A stretch of 64,000 nt of DNA from Halobaculum sp. XH14 (GCF_032116555.1 NZ_CP134949.1:3224001-3288000), one strand, 5' to 3'; positions 42,892 through 52,388 are shown, counted from the first letter of the stretch. Notes: generated by a model from the sequence alone, not told the origin. Translations and numbers: made by a program.

Positions 42892-43125
42892 TTCTATCGC
42901 CCCGACCGGGGCTGCCGTTTCCGTGAGCCCGTTCAGGGGTTCGGCACCGACCTCCGGGGCCACTGGGGCCGTCGACTCGTGCGTGGGTTCAGTTTTCGTG
43001 AGGGACGGCCCGGACGACGATCAGACGAGTGCTACTGGAGAGTGCCGGAGGAGCGTTCGAGGCGGACCACGCCGACCCGGGACGGTTCGGAGTGTGACGC
43101 GCGAGGACCGAACCAGAATCGAGAC

Positions 43126-44001
43126 TCACTGCTCGTTCATCGCCTCGCTGGCGATGTTCCGGCCGCGCGGCATCAGGTTCACCTCGCGGCGGGTCCGCAC
43201 CTCCTCCAACACGTCGAGTTCGATGAGGCGCTCGAACGTCTCCTCGACGCGGTCGACGTCCATGCCCAGGAAGTTCGGAACCTCGAACGAGGAGACGCCC
43301 GAGTACAGCGCCATCAGCACCTCGCGCTCGGACTCGCTCAACTCGATGGAGCCTTTCGTCTGTTTTTGCCCCTGCTTGAGGTACGACTTGATGACGGCGA
43401 CGTGCCACGGCTCGCCCGAGAGGTACGTCTGGACGCTGGTGCCGTCCTCGTCGGTGTGTTCGGCCTCGATGACGGTCCGCTTCTCGTCGAGCACCGTGCG
43501 CTCTGCCTCCTCCAGCGTGCCGATGTCGTCCAGTTCGAGGCGGACGAACGAGCCGCTCTGCTGGGCGACGCTGATGCCGTCCGGTTCGACCTTCAGGCGG
43601 GCCTGCTCGAACTCGGTGTCCTGGACGACCCCGCCCGCCACCGCGGGGTGGCGCGCGTAGATGACCCGGCGGTCGAGGAATGCTCGGTAGAGGTCCGTCC
43701 GGAACTCGTCGTGGTGCTCGGATGTGAGCAGGAACACCTCCTCGCCAAGCCGGAGGCTCACGTAGTTCGAGACGCGAGCGACCTCCTGGCTCGAATCGAA
43801 GCGCCCGCCGATCCCCTCCACGTCCGAGAGCGGGATGGTTCGCTTCCCCTCGTTGCTGACCATGACGACCCGCTTGTTCGAGAGGATGATGCGCCCGTTC
43901 GTCCAGTCGACGTCGTTCACCTTGCGGCCGCTGCGAACGGCCTGGGCGAAGCGCCCGCGGGTGTCTGCGACCTTGTACTCCTCGTCGTTCTGCTTGTTCA
44001 T
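43126..44001 (-). CDS. cheF: Chemotaxis protein CheF (DUF439)
   Basis: CheF connects the archaeal Che system to the archaellum by binding response regulators and archaellum proteins. The 291-residue product has the DUF439 body: GRFAQAVRSGRKVNDVDWTN, RIILSNKRVVMVSNEGKRTI and VSLRLGEEVFLLTSEHHDEF. A C-terminal winged-helix-like part contains LSESEREVLMALYSGVSSFE and VEETFERLIELDVLEEVRTR. It is the last gene of the che operon and overlaps the HEAT-repeat gene by four bases. CheF function was established in Halobacterium salinarum. Confidence 0.93.
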   Translation of the reverse strand: MNKQNDEEYKVADTRGRFAQAVRSGRKVNDVDWTNGRIILSNKRVVMVSNEGKRTIPLSDVEGIGGRFDSSQEVARVSNYVSLRLGEEVFLLTSEHHDEFRTDLYRAFLDRRVIYARHPAVAGGVVQDTEFEQARLKVEPDGISVAQQSGSFVRLELDDIGTLEEAERTVLDEKRTVIEAEHTDEDGTSVQTYLSGEPWHVAVIKSYLKQGQKQTKGSIELSESEREVLMALYSGVSSFEVPNFLGMDVDRVEETFERLIELDVLEEVRTRREVNLMPRGRNIASEAMNEQ

Positions 44002-45221
44002 TGTCTGATGCCTCCGAGCTTCGAGAGGGCGGCGAAGGCCCGTTTCCGGACCTGCTTGTCCACGTCGCTATCAGTGATTCGGTCCAGCTCCTCGCGGGCC
44101 CGCGACCCGCCGACGTCGCCGAGCGCGAACGCCGCCTTGGCGCGCGCCTCGACCGGCGCCTCGTCGTCCCGCAGGAGGTCGATGAGCGACGACTCGACGC
44201 TGTGGCCATCCAGTTCGGTGATGCTCGTGGCCGCGAACTGCGCGGTCATCTTGTCGTCGTCGGTGAGCGTCTCGACCAGCGCGTCGATGACGAGCTGTGG
44301 CGGCTGGTCGCTCGTGACGCGCCCGAGGAACCAGACGGCGTTGCGGCGCTGGCGGGCCTGGGACGCCTCCTCCAGGATCTCCACCAGCGGCCCGAGCACC
44401 GTTCCGTCGTCGGCCTCCTTCAGTTCGGAGACGACCGTCTCCCGCACCTGGTGGGACTGCTTGGTCGGCGCGTTCGCCAGCAGTTCGATGATCGAGAAGA
44501 CGGCCGCCCGGCGGACGGTGTCGTGCTCGTCGCCCAGCGCCGCGGCGAGCCGCGGCACCGGCTCCGCGCTGCTGGCGTTGCCGAGCGCGCTCGCCGCGAC
44601 GCGGCGGATCGAGGAGTTCTCGTCCTCCAGCAGGTCCACCAGCGCCGCGAGCGCCTTCCCCGTGGCGATGGTGCCCAGCGCGTCCGCCGCGGCCGCCTTC
44701 ACCGCGCCGTGATCGTCTTCGAGCTTCGCCTCGAGTTTCCCGACCGGGCGCGGGTCGCCGATGCGACCCAGCGCGTGACAGACTCGCTCGCGGACGCGGG
44801 GGTCCGGGTCGTCGAGTCGCTTCACGAGCGGGCCGACCGCGTCGCCGTCGCCGATGCGACCCAGCGCGTTGGCGGCGGCCATCCGGAACTCCGGGATGTC
44901 CGCCGAGAGGGCGCGCGCGAACGCCCGGATGGCCGCCCAGTCAGCGCCGTCGGGGTTGACGTCCGCGGTCCGGGCGAGCAGCCGTTCGAGCGCCTCGTCG
45001 CCAAGGTCGTCCAGCGCGTCGACCGCCGCCGCACGGACCTTGTCGTCGTCGTCGTCGGTGACGAGGTGGACGAGCACGTCCATCGTCCGGTCGTCCTCCA
45101 TGTCGCCGACGTCGCCGAGCATCAGCGCCGCGCGGCGCCGGACCGCGGGGCTGTCGCTGTGTTTGGCCCGCTCACAGAGCTCCTCCATGTCGTTGTCCCG
45201 GGCGAGTGTGTAGAGCGACAT
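43998..45221 (-). CDS. HEAT-repeat protein of the chemotaxis operon
   Basis: A 407-residue all-helical scaffold made of about eleven HEAT/PBS-lyase-type repeats with the pattern VRxxAAxALGxIGDxxAVxxL, for example VRRRAALMLGDVGD, FRMAAANALGRIGDGDAVGP and VRERVCHALGRIGDPRPVGK. No enzymatic domain is present. It sits between cheR and cheF with start/stop overlaps at both ends. In H. salinarum a HEAT-repeat protein in the same neighbourhood was reported as a CheF-interacting component between Che and the archaellum, so that role is expected here. Confidence 0.9.
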   Translation of the reverse strand: MSLYTLARDNDMEELCERAKHSDSPAVRRRAALMLGDVGDMEDDRTMDVLVHLVTDDDDDKVRAAAVDALDDLGDEALERLLARTADVNPDGADWAAIRAFARALSADIPEFRMAAANALGRIGDGDAVGPLVKRLDDPDPRVRERVCHALGRIGDPRPVGKLEAKLEDDHGAVKAAAADALGTIATGKALAALVDLLEDENSSIRRVAASALGNASSAEPVPRLAAALGDEHDTVRRAAVFSIIELLANAPTKQSHQVRETVVSELKEADDGTVLGPLVEILEEASQARQRRNAVWFLGRVTSDQPPQLVIDALVETLTDDDKMTAQFAATSITELDGHSVESSLIDLLRDDEAPVEARAKAAFALGDVGGSRAREELDRITDSDVDKQVRKRAFAALSKLGGIRQ

Positions 45222-46030
45222 TATCCCGTGTATCGGTAGATGCGGCTGCGTTTGGCGACCGGGTCGAACGCGTCGCGGGCGCCGGGCGGGACCGTCTCCG
45301 TCTTGCCGACGACGAGGTAGCCGCCGTCCCGCAGCGAGGACTGCAGCGTGTCGAACAGGCTCTCCTTGTACCCGGTGTCGATGTAGATGAGCAGGTTCCG
45401 ACAGAACAGCAGGTCGACGTCCGAGCGGCCCCCGTCGCTGATGAGGTCCCGCGTCTCGAAGGTGACCCGGCGTTTCACCGCCTCGCGGACGCGGAAGACG
45501 TTCCCGTCCTGTTCGACGTACTCCTCGGCGGCCGACAGCGGGCCGAGTTCCTTCCCGATGTCGGTCGTGCGGGTGGTCTCGTACTCGCCCTTCCGGGCGG
45601 CAGCGAGCGCCTCCTCGCTGATGTCCGAGGCGGTCACGTCGACGGACGCCTCGTCGATTTCCGGGTCGTCGGCCGCGAGCATCGCCAGCGAGTACGGCTC
45701 CCGGCCGTCCGCACAGGGGGCGCTCCAGGCGTTCACCCGCCGCTGGTCGGCCGAAAGGTCCCGGAGGACCGGGCGGAGGTCCGCCCACATGTCCGGGTCC
45801 CGGAAGAAGCCGGTCACGTTGATCGTGAGCGCGTCCAGCAGGGCGTCGCGCTCGGCGTCGTCGCGCCGGAGGATGCCCAGGTACTCGGCGTGGTTCTCGG
45901 CGTCACGGCGCTGCATCCGCGCGGCGATGCGCCGGCCGAGGTACGCCTCGTTGTAGTAGCCCGGTTCGAACGGCACCTCGTCCTCGACGTAGCGGATGAC
46001 CTGTCCGAACCCGTCGTCGCTCGCGCTCAT
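45221..46030 (-). CDS. cheR: Chemotaxis methyltransferase CheR
   Basis: SAM-dependent methyltransferase that methylates glutamates of chemoreceptors for adaptation. The 269-residue protein has the N-terminal helical domain with YLGRRIAARMQRR, then LTINVTGFFRDPDMW and the SAM loop WSAPCADGREPYSLAM. The SAM loop differs slightly from the common GCSTGEEPYSLAM. Downstream are VTASDIS, VTFETRDLI and LLFCRNLLIYID. Its stop overlaps the HEAT gene start and its start overlaps cheA. Confidence 0.96.
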   Translation of the reverse strand: MSASDDGFGQVIRYVEDEVPFEPGYYNEAYLGRRIAARMQRRDAENHAEYLGILRRDDAERDALLDALTINVTGFFRDPDMWADLRPVLRDLSADQRRVNAWSAPCADGREPYSLAMLAADDPEIDEASVDVTASDISEEALAAARKGEYETTRTTDIGKELGPLSAAEEYVEQDGNVFRVREAVKRRVTFETRDLISDGGRSDVDLLFCRNLLIYIDTGYKESLFDTLQSSLRDGGYLVVGKTETVPPGARDAFDPVAKRSRIYRYTG

Positions 46031-48324
46031 CGGGCCTCCCCCAGCGTCTCCACGTCGAGGATCGACACCACGTCGCCGTCCCCGAGCACCGCGGTCCCCG
46101 AGAGGCCGGGCGTCCCCGAGAGGATGCCCTCCAGCGGCTTCACCACGACTTCCTCCTGGTGGAGCACCTGGTCACAGTGGAGCGCCACGGGCCGCTTCTC
46201 CCCGCGGATGCGCAACAGCATCCCGTCGTTCCCGGCGGCGTCTTCCCCCCGGGCTTCGGGGGCGTCTTCCCTCCGATTCGCTTTGCCCTCCTGCGGTCGG
46301 TCGCTGCCGCCGTCCGCGACCGCGGGCCCGACGCCGCCGCCGGTCGCGTCCGCGAACAGCTCGCCCAGCCTGACGACCGGGTAGATGTCGCCGTCGTGGC
46401 GCACGATCTCCTCCCCGTTGGCGACGTCGAGACCGCCCGCGCGGGACACCTCGCCGATGTTCTTGATCGGAACGCCGTACTCCACGCCGTTCACCTCGAT
46501 GAACATCACGCGGACGATGGCGACCGTGACGGGCAGCCGGATCTCGAACCGCGTGCCCTCGCCGGGCGTCGAGTCGAGCGTGACGTGGCCGTCGAGCTCC
46601 TTCACGGTCGTCTTCACCACGTCCATGCCGACGCCCCGGCCCGAGACGTCGGTCACCTCGTCGTTGGTCGAGAACCCGGGGTGGAACACGAGCTGGCGGG
46701 CCTCGTCGTCGTCCATCGCCTCGACCTCGGCCGGCGTCTTCACGCCCTCCTCGACGGCCTTCTCGCGGAGCGCGTCCGCCTCGATGCCGCCGCCGTCGTC
46801 CTCGACGACGATGGTGACGTGGTCGCGCTCGCGGGTCGCCCGGAGCTCGACGGTGCCCGCCGAGTCCTTCCCGGCGGCCTCGCGCTCGGCGGGCGACTCG
46901 ATGCCGTGATCCACGGCGTTGCGGAGGATGTGGACGAGCGGGTCCCGGATCTCGGTGAGGATGGTCCGGTCGAGCTCGATGTCCCGGCCGTCGATGTCGA
47001 AGTTCACCTCCTTGTCCTGGTCGCGCGCGAGGTCGCGCACGAGCCGCGGGAACGTGTCCACGACCGCCGACAGCGGGATGAGTCGCATGTCCATCACCGT
47101 GTTCTGGAGGTTCGAGCTGATCTTGTCGAGCTCGTCGAGGTTGTCCGAGTCGATGCCGGCCTCCTCCATCTCCCGGCGGAGCTTGATGCGGCTCGTCACC
47201 AGTTGCTCGACGAGCCCGTACAGGTCGTCGAGCTGGTCCACGTCGACGCGGATCGACGATATCGTATCCGAGGAGCCCCCGCTCCGATTCCCGCCGTCGT
47301 CGTCGGGTTTCTTCGCCTCGTCTCCCTCCTCCGACGCGGGGCCCGGGGTCGCCTCCGCGCCGGTCGACCCGTCCGCTTGCGCGCCGGATTCGGAGTCGGC
47401 TCCCGTCTCGGCGCCCGACTCCGGCTCGGTTCCGACGTCCGATTCCGCGTCAGACCCGTCGTCCGGGGCCGGCTCGACGGTCGCAACCTCGACGGCGGCG
47501 ACCTGGCTGGCCGCGTCGATGCCGGCGGACACCTCGTCGGAACTGCCCGCAGTCAGGTAGCAGTCGAAGCCGTCCGCGCCGGCGCCGTCCTCGACCGCCT
47601 CGCGCTCGGGGTCGGTCGTCAGGTCGCCGAAGGAGCCCTCGACGGCCTGCAGGAGGAACATCGCGTCCACCCCGGCCATGTCGGTCTCCGCGAGCGTCAC
47701 GCTCGCACGGTAGACGCCCTCGTCGTCGGCCGGGTCGAGGCCGTGCTCGAAGTCGGCGGCGTCGACCCGCTCCGGGGACCCGTCGTCCGTCGCGTCCGCC
47801 TCGTCGGCCCCGGTCGACTCGTCGGGTCCGGCTGACTCGCCGGCCGACCCCGTGCCCGAACCCGGAGCGGTGTCGGTAGCGTCGTCAGCCTCCGATTCCC
47901 CATTCTGTCCGTCGGTTTCAGTCCCTTCCCCCTCGGTCGCGGAAGCGCCACCCTCGACTAACGTTCGGAGCGCGTCCTCGGTGTCGCTCGGGTCGACGTT
48001 CGTCTCGCCCGTCTCGTCGATCTCGCCGAGCATCGCGTCGAGGTGGTCGACCCCCTCGAACAGCAGGTCCATCAGTTCGCCCGAGACGTCGATGTCGCCG
48101 TCGCGGACCTCGTCGAGCAGGTCCTCCATCGCGTGGGCCAGCCCCGAAAAGGAGGTGAAGCCCATCGCCGCCGCGTTCCCCTTCAGCGTGTGTGCGGTGC
48201 GGAAGATGGCGTCCATCGCCTCCGCGTCGTCGGGATCCGACTCCAGCGCGAGCAGCGAGTTGTTGAGTTCGGTGATGCCCTCCTCGCTCTCGCGGACGAA
48301 CGCGCGAACGTGCGCGTCCGACAT
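46027..48324 (-). CDS. cheA: Chemotaxis histidine kinase CheA
   Basis: Sensor kinase coupling receptors to CheY and CheB; 765 residues. The P1 Hpt domain carries the phospho-acceptor His45 (FRTAHTLKGNAAAMGF). An acidic low-complexity region and P2-like domains occupy about 110-330. P3 dimerisation (VDQLDDLYGLVEQLVTSRIK) is followed by the kinase domain with N-box HILRNAVDHGIESP, G1 DDGGGIEADAL and G2 VSGRGVGMDVV. The P5 CheW-like domain ends the protein, with an acidic/basic insertion near EGKANRREDAPEARGED. It directly follows cheB (TAGATG). Confidence 0.97.
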   Translation of the reverse strand: MSDAHVRAFVRESEEGITELNNSLLALESDPDDAEAMDAIFRTAHTLKGNAAAMGFTSFSGLAHAMEDLLDEVRDGDIDVSGELMDLLFEGVDHLDAMLGEIDETGETNVDPSDTEDALRTLVEGGASATEGEGTETDGQNGESEADDATDTAPGSGTGSAGESAGPDESTGADEADATDDGSPERVDAADFEHGLDPADDEGVYRASVTLAETDMAGVDAMFLLQAVEGSFGDLTTDPEREAVEDGAGADGFDCYLTAGSSDEVSAGIDAASQVAAVEVATVEPAPDDGSDAESDVGTEPESGAETGADSESGAQADGSTGAEATPGPASEEGDEAKKPDDDGGNRSGGSSDTISSIRVDVDQLDDLYGLVEQLVTSRIKLRREMEEAGIDSDNLDELDKISSNLQNTVMDMRLIPLSAVVDTFPRLVRDLARDQDKEVNFDIDGRDIELDRTILTEIRDPLVHILRNAVDHGIESPAEREAAGKDSAGTVELRATRERDHVTIVVEDDGGGIEADALREKAVEEGVKTPAEVEAMDDDEARQLVFHPGFSTNDEVTDVSGRGVGMDVVKTTVKELDGHVTLDSTPGEGTRFEIRLPVTVAIVRVMFIEVNGVEYGVPIKNIGEVSRAGGLDVANGEEIVRHDGDIYPVVRLGELFADATGGGVGPAVADGGSDRPQEGKANRREDAPEARGEDAAGNDGMLLRIRGEKRPVALHCDQVLHQEEVVVKPLEGILSGTPGLSGTAVLGDGDVVSILDVETLGEAR

Positions 48325-49377
48325 CTACGGGGCACCCCCGACGATGCCGCCGGCGACGTCGTCCAGCGGGAGCACGCTTCCGACCCGGCCCGTCGCCGCC
48401 GCGCGCTTGGGCATGCCGTAGACGACCGAGGTCTCCTCGTCCTGTGCGATGATCCGGCCGCCGGCGTCGTCGATGGCGGTGACGCCGGTCGCGCCGTCGT
48501 CGCCCATCCCGGTCAGGATGACGCCGACGATCGGGTCGTCCACGGTTTCGGCCACGGACTCCATCGTCACGTTGACCGAGGGGCGGACGTTCTGGCCGCG
48601 ATCCTCGTCGACGAGTTCGACCCGGAGCCGTCCCCCGCTGTACCGGGTGACCGCGAGGTGCTTCCCGCCGCGAGCCACGAGCACCTCGCCGCGGCCGACC
48701 CGTGCGCCGTCCGTGGCTTCCGAGACGGCCAGCGAGCAGGCCGAGTCGAGCCGGTCGGCGAACCGGCCGGTGAACGCCTCGGGCATGTGCTGGACCACGA
48801 GCACGCGCACGTCCGCTCCACCCGGGATCCCGGCGAGCACGCGCTCGACGGCGTCCGGTCCCCCGGTCGAGGAGCCGATGACGACCGTCGTGTTCGGCTC
48901 GACGCCGTCGGTCGTCGTCGTGGTCGTCGCCGACCCGCCGTGGGTCGCGGCCGCGACGGCCGCGCCGCCGCTGAGGTCCGCCTCCGCGACCGAGCGGACC
49001 GTCTCCACCAGCTGTTCCTCCAGCCGCGAGACGCCCATCGACACCTCGCCGCCCGGCTTCGCGAAGAAGTCGACCGCGCCCGCGTCCAGCGCCGCGAACG
49101 TCTCCTCGGCGCCGTCTTCGGTGTACGCCGAGAGCATGAGCGTCGGCGTCGGCTGCTCGCGCATGATGCGCTCGACGGCCTCGATGCCGTCCATCCGCGG
49201 CATCTCGACGTCCATCGTCACGACGTCGGGCTCCACCTCGGCCACGACCGTCAGCGCCTCGGCCCCGTCGGCCGCCTCGCCGACGACGTCGATGCCGCCG
49301 GATTCGAGGATGTCGGTGATGAGTCCCCGCATGAACCGCGAGTCGTCCACGACGACCGTCCGGGGTGCGTCGGTCAC
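48325..49377 (-). CDS. cheB: Chemotaxis methylesterase/deamidase CheB
   Basis: Response-regulator methylesterase, 350 residues. The receiver domain has D11-D12 and the phosphoacceptor D56 (VVTMDVEMPRMDG), with T/S and lysine positions in MLSAYTEDG and FFAKPGG. A Thr/Gly-rich linker leads to the esterase domain: S in IGSSTGGPDAVE, H in VVQHMPEAFT and D in TGMGDDGATG form the catalytic triad. GTG 49377 is chosen since VTDAPRTVVVDDSRFM is the natural receiver start. It is the first gene of the minus-strand che operon. Confidence 0.95.
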   Translation of the reverse strand: MTDAPRTVVVDDSRFMRGLITDILESGGIDVVGEAADGAEALTVVAEVEPDVVTMDVEMPRMDGIEAVERIMREQPTPTLMLSAYTEDGAEETFAALDAGAVDFFAKPGGEVSMGVSRLEEQLVETVRSVAEADLSGGAAVAAATHGGSATTTTTTDGVEPNTTVVIGSSTGGPDAVERVLAGIPGGADVRVLVVQHMPEAFTGRFADRLDSACSLAVSEATDGARVGRGEVLVARGGKHLAVTRYSGGRLRVELVDEDRGQNVRPSVNVTMESVAETVDDPIVGVILTGMGDDGATGVTAIDDAGGRIIAQDEETSVVYGMPKRAAATGRVGSVLPLDDVAGGIVGGAP

Positions 49378-49490
49378 GGCCGCACACCTCCCGCCGATCG
49401 CTGCCCCTCTCCTGTCATGCACGGTCGTATCCCCAGCCGTTCCTTCAAGGCTCCGTCCCGAATTTCAGCGGTGATAGTTCGGGGAACACC

Positions 49491-49496
49491 GTTAAG
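49491..49496 (+). promoter_or_regulatory. TATA-like element of cheW
   Basis: GTTAAG lies 25-30 bp upstream of ATG 49521 in the 143-bp che divergent region, consistent with a leaderless cheW mRNA. Confidence 0.5.
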
Positions 49497-49520
49497 ACCG
49501 ACGAACGGGCGGGATTGGAC

Positions 49521-49970
49521 ATGGCGAGCAGTCAGCACCCGACCGACGACGCCGCCGACCGGGGAGAGACGACGCAGGTACTCGAGTTCGGTCTCGGCGA
49601 TGAGACGTACTGTCTGGACATCGGCTACATCGACGAGATAGTCGACGCGGGCGATCTCACGGCCATCCCGAACTCGCCGACCCACGTCGAGGGCGTGATG
49701 GACCTGCGCGGGAAGACGACGACCATCATCGACCCGAAGACGCTGCTCGGGGTCGCCGGGGACGGCGCGCGCGAGCGGATCATCGTCTTCGACCCCGACG
49801 AGACGTCCGAGGGTGGGACGGTCGGCTGGGTCGTCGACGAGGTGTTCCAGGTCCGCGACGTGGCCGCAGACGAGGTGGACGAGGGCACGACCGCCGGCGA
49901 CGACGACGTCCGGGGGATCGTCAAGGGCGAGGACCGGTTCGTCGTCTGGGTCGAACCGCAGACCGAGTAG
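49521..49970 (+). CDS. cheW: Chemotaxis coupling protein CheW
   Basis: Adaptor linking receptors to CheA, 149 residues. It has the SH3-like double barrel: TTQVLEFGLGDETYCLDIGY, the interface motif IPNSPTHVEGVMDLRGKTTT and RIIVFDPDE, then GWVVDEVFQVRDV. An acidic N-terminus (residues 2-17) precedes the domain. It is transcribed divergently from cheB across a 143-bp region. ATG 49521 is used because the preceding frame lacks similarity and a TATA-like sequence lies between. Confidence 0.95.
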   Translation: MASSQHPTDDAADRGETTQVLEFGLGDETYCLDIGYIDEIVDAGDLTAIPNSPTHVEGVMDLRGKTTTIIDPKTLLGVAGDGARERIIVFDPDETSEGGTVGWVVDEVFQVRDVAADEVDEGTTAGDDDVRGIVKGEDRFVVWVEPQTE

Positions 49971-50237
49971 TCGGCGGTACGCTCGGGCTGCCGTCCGTTT
50001 TGTGACGTTCGGCGTGCACGAGCCGCGGGCATCCGATTTTCGCCGACTGCGACGTTGTTTCGGGGAACGTGTGCCGTCCGAAGCGGCGCGGGAAGCGGGT
50101 CCTGCGCGTGGCCAATAAATCGTATTTCGCGATATAGAATTTTCATCGACGGGCCGAACGTGACCGGAGCCGACACGGCTCACGCTCGTCGGTCGGGAGC
50201 CGGCGGTCGGCGGTCGAACGCGTCGACGCTGCCCGAA

Positions 50238-50918
50238 TCAGCCGTCCGCGACGGCCGCGAGGAGCCGCGCCGTGGCCGACACCGCCTCGCGGCGGTCGAC
50301 GACGCGGCAACCGTCTCGACGGCCGCGAGGAACCCGTCGACGACGAGAGCGACGCGGGATCGACGCCGGCGGCGTCGAGGACGTCGACGCTGTAGTACAC
50401 GGTGTCGACCCGGAAGGCCGCGACCGGGACGGCCCGGTAGCCGCCGTCTCGACGGCACGTCTCGTGGGCGACCGGCGGATGTGCGTCCGCCAGATCGCCG
50501 GTCCACGCGTCGTCGACGGCCGCCAGCGAGCCGTCGAACGGTGCCAGGTTTCCCCCCGGGACGGTTCCGACGGCTCCGGGCGGGTCGCCGCCCGCGATGC
50601 GCCGCCCGAGGCGGTCGTCGACGCCCACGTCCGCGACGGGTCGCACGTCCGTCGGGACGTCCGGGTGGGCGTCGCGAAACGACGCGGTGAACGACTCGCT
50701 CGCGAGCTGACCGGGGCCGGACATCCAGTTGTGCAGCACCTCGACCGGCGGGCGGTCGGATGGGGGGAATCGATTTCGGCCGCCGTCGCGAGCCCGGTCG
50801 GACCCGTCGAGCCGCCGTTCGAGGCACAGCCGACGAGGCTCGTGAGGCCACCCGTGGCGATGGTGGCCAGGAGTCCTCGTCGACGGGAGAGCCGCCGTGG
50901 CGTCGGGGAACCAGTCAT
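50238..50918 (-). pseudogene. Frameshifted ABC sugar-type substrate-binding lipoprotein remnant
   Basis: From ATG 50918 the frame encodes a Tat signal (LSRRRGLLATIATGG) and lipobox LVGCAS, typical of an exported receptor. The similarity then passes into another frame near 50740-50770, next to a run of six G/C (50762-50767): EVLHNWMSGPGQLASESFTA, DAHPDVPTDVRPVADVG and VFRVD-TVYYSVDVLDAAGVDP-like segments. A third frame takes over near 50370 (VVDGFLAAVETVAA) and stops at 50238. A family-1 solute-binding protein is normally about 400 residues; only about 220 remain. At least two frameshifts and a truncation make this a pseudogene. Confidence 0.7.
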
Positions 50919-51234
50919 CTGTCCGTCAGGTTCGACGGGAGAGTACAAGCGTCCTGTGCCGGTGGCGACGAGGGAGGGAAACGAAACCGAGGAGCCGGGT
51001 ACGGGTGCCGACTCTCCCAGTGAAGGACTTCCGGACGGCGGGGGCGACGTCCTGAACTGCGGGGGACATCGTCCTGAAGTGCGGCGGAGGCGTCGTCTGT
51101 CCCGCGTTTCCGGTGGGAGTTCCGACCTCGAACCGCTCACAGCGGGTCGGGGTCGATTCCGGCCCGATCACACGGTTATTCTTCGTGATATTCGGGGGCG
51201 AACCCTTATTGAGCGCATCGGGGCTCATCGGTGT
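50919..51234. other. Spacer upstream of the RecA-like ATPase gene
   Basis: About 315 bp with no gene supported. It includes two adjacent near-copies of CGTCCTGAACTGCGG (about 51048-51083). The TATA-like CCCTTATT (51203-51210) lies 25-32 bp upstream of ATG 51235. Confidence 0.4.
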
Positions 51235-51930
51235 ATGCGCGTATCGAGCGGCGTCAGCGGGTTCGACGAGGTCGTCGACGGCGGGCTTCCCGCCGGGCGG
51301 CTCTACGTCGTCTGTGGTCCCCCCGGCAGCGGCAAAACGACGTTCTCCTCCCAGTTCCTGGCCGAGGGCGTCTCGCAGGGCGACCGCTGTCTGTTCGTCA
51401 GCATGCACGAGAGCGAGGCCGACCTGGAGGCCGACATGAGCGGCTACGACTTCGGCTTCTCCGAGGCGCTCGACTCCGGGCAGGTAACGTTCCTCGACGC
51501 CTTCTCGCAGGACGGCAAGCGCTTCTTCGGGATGCCGGGCGAGCGCAGGGACTCGAACACCATCAGCAACCGCATCACGTCGTTCGTCGAGTCGCGGGAC
51601 ATCGACCGGGTCGTTGTCGACTCGACGATGCTGCTCCGCTACTTCATCGACGACACGGACGACACGATGATCCAGTTCCTCTCCTCGCTCAAGCGGGCGA
51701 ACGCGACGACGTACCTCATCTCCGAGATGACCGATCCGTCCGCGTACGCCGACGAGCACTACCTCGCACACGGCGTCGTCTTCTTCCACAACTACATGGA
51801 GGACGACGGCATGACACGCGGCGTCCAGGTCGTGAAGATGCGGGGGGCCGACGTCGACACCGACATCCACGACCTCCGGTTCACTGATCGGGGACTGGTC
51901 GTCGCAACCGACCGGTCGGACGCCCGCTGA
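51235..51930 (+). CDS. RecA/RadA/KaiC-superfamily ATPase (RAD55-like)
   Basis: A 231-residue single-domain ATPase. Walker A is GPPGSGKTT (28-36), followed by SSQFLAEGVSQGDRCLFVSM; Walker B is VVVDSTMLLRYF. Further KaiC-like features are the ITSFVESRDIDRV helix and the AHGVVFFHNYMEDDGMTRGV beta-sheet with a basic end. The upstream open frame of 300 codons is not similar to anything and is ignored. It is the first gene of a three-gene set, overlapping the next by one base. Haloarchaeal proteins of this kind are often linked to signalling clusters. Confidence 0.85.
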   Translation: MRVSSGVSGFDEVVDGGLPAGRLYVVCGPPGSGKTTFSSQFLAEGVSQGDRCLFVSMHESEADLEADMSGYDFGFSEALDSGQVTFLDAFSQDGKRFFGMPGERRDSNTISNRITSFVESRDIDRVVVDSTMLLRYFIDDTDDTMIQFLSSLKRANATTYLISEMTDPSAYADEHYLAHGVVFFHNYMEDDGMTRGVQVVKMRGADVDTDIHDLRFTDRGLVVATDRSDAR

Positions 51931-52388
51931 TGTACGAGGAGCGACTGGGAACCGACTGGGAGACGCTCTCGGAGGCGGAAGCCATCGACCGGGCGTTCGC
52001 GCTCGGCGTCGCCTCGGCGTTCGGCTACGAGAACGACGGGGAGTTCGAGCGGCTCCGGGACGTCCTCGACAGCTCCTACGATCGCAGTCTCATCGAACTC
52101 GCCTACAGAGAGGGTACACAGAAGGCGCTAGCATTACAAGGCAAAGTTCCGGCGAAGGACGACGTCTGGCGGCGGCTCGTGACCGAGGGGGAGGGGGCGG
52201 TCGCGCGCCTCTCGGCGGACGAGAGCGGCGTCCCCCACCCGGCGACCGAGCGCGGTCCGGCCGGGGAGCTTCCGTCGAACCTCGCCCGGGCCGACCTCCT
52301 CGAGGGGGGCGAGGACCTCGAAGCGCTCCAGTATCCCCGGTTCCTCGGACGGCGGTCGGACGGCGACGACGGGGACCGGGGGGAGTGA
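51930..52388 (+). CDS. Unknown helical protein between two RecA-like ATPases
   Basis: A 152-residue acidic protein starting MYEERLGTDWETLSEAEAID. Residues 1-90 are helical (RAFALGVASAFGYENDGEFE, DRSLIELAYREGTQKALALQ). The C-terminal 55 residues are Gly/Asp/Arg-rich and probably disordered. No catalytic residues are seen. It overlaps the preceding ATPase gene by one base and ends 74 bp before the proposed start of the next. Coupled translation suggests it partners the ATPase. Confidence 0.7.
   Translation: MYEERLGTDWETLSEAEAIDRAFALGVASAFGYENDGEFERLRDVLDSSYDRSLIELAYREGTQKALALQGKVPAKDDVWRRLVTEGEGAVARLSADESGVPHPATERGPAGELPSNLARADLLEGGEDLEALQYPRFLGRRSDGDDGDRGE

Noticed and set aside
51113-51439. 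Short overlapping ORFs around the RecA-like gene start
   Set aside because: They are shadow frames of the well-supported ATPase gene starting at 51235.
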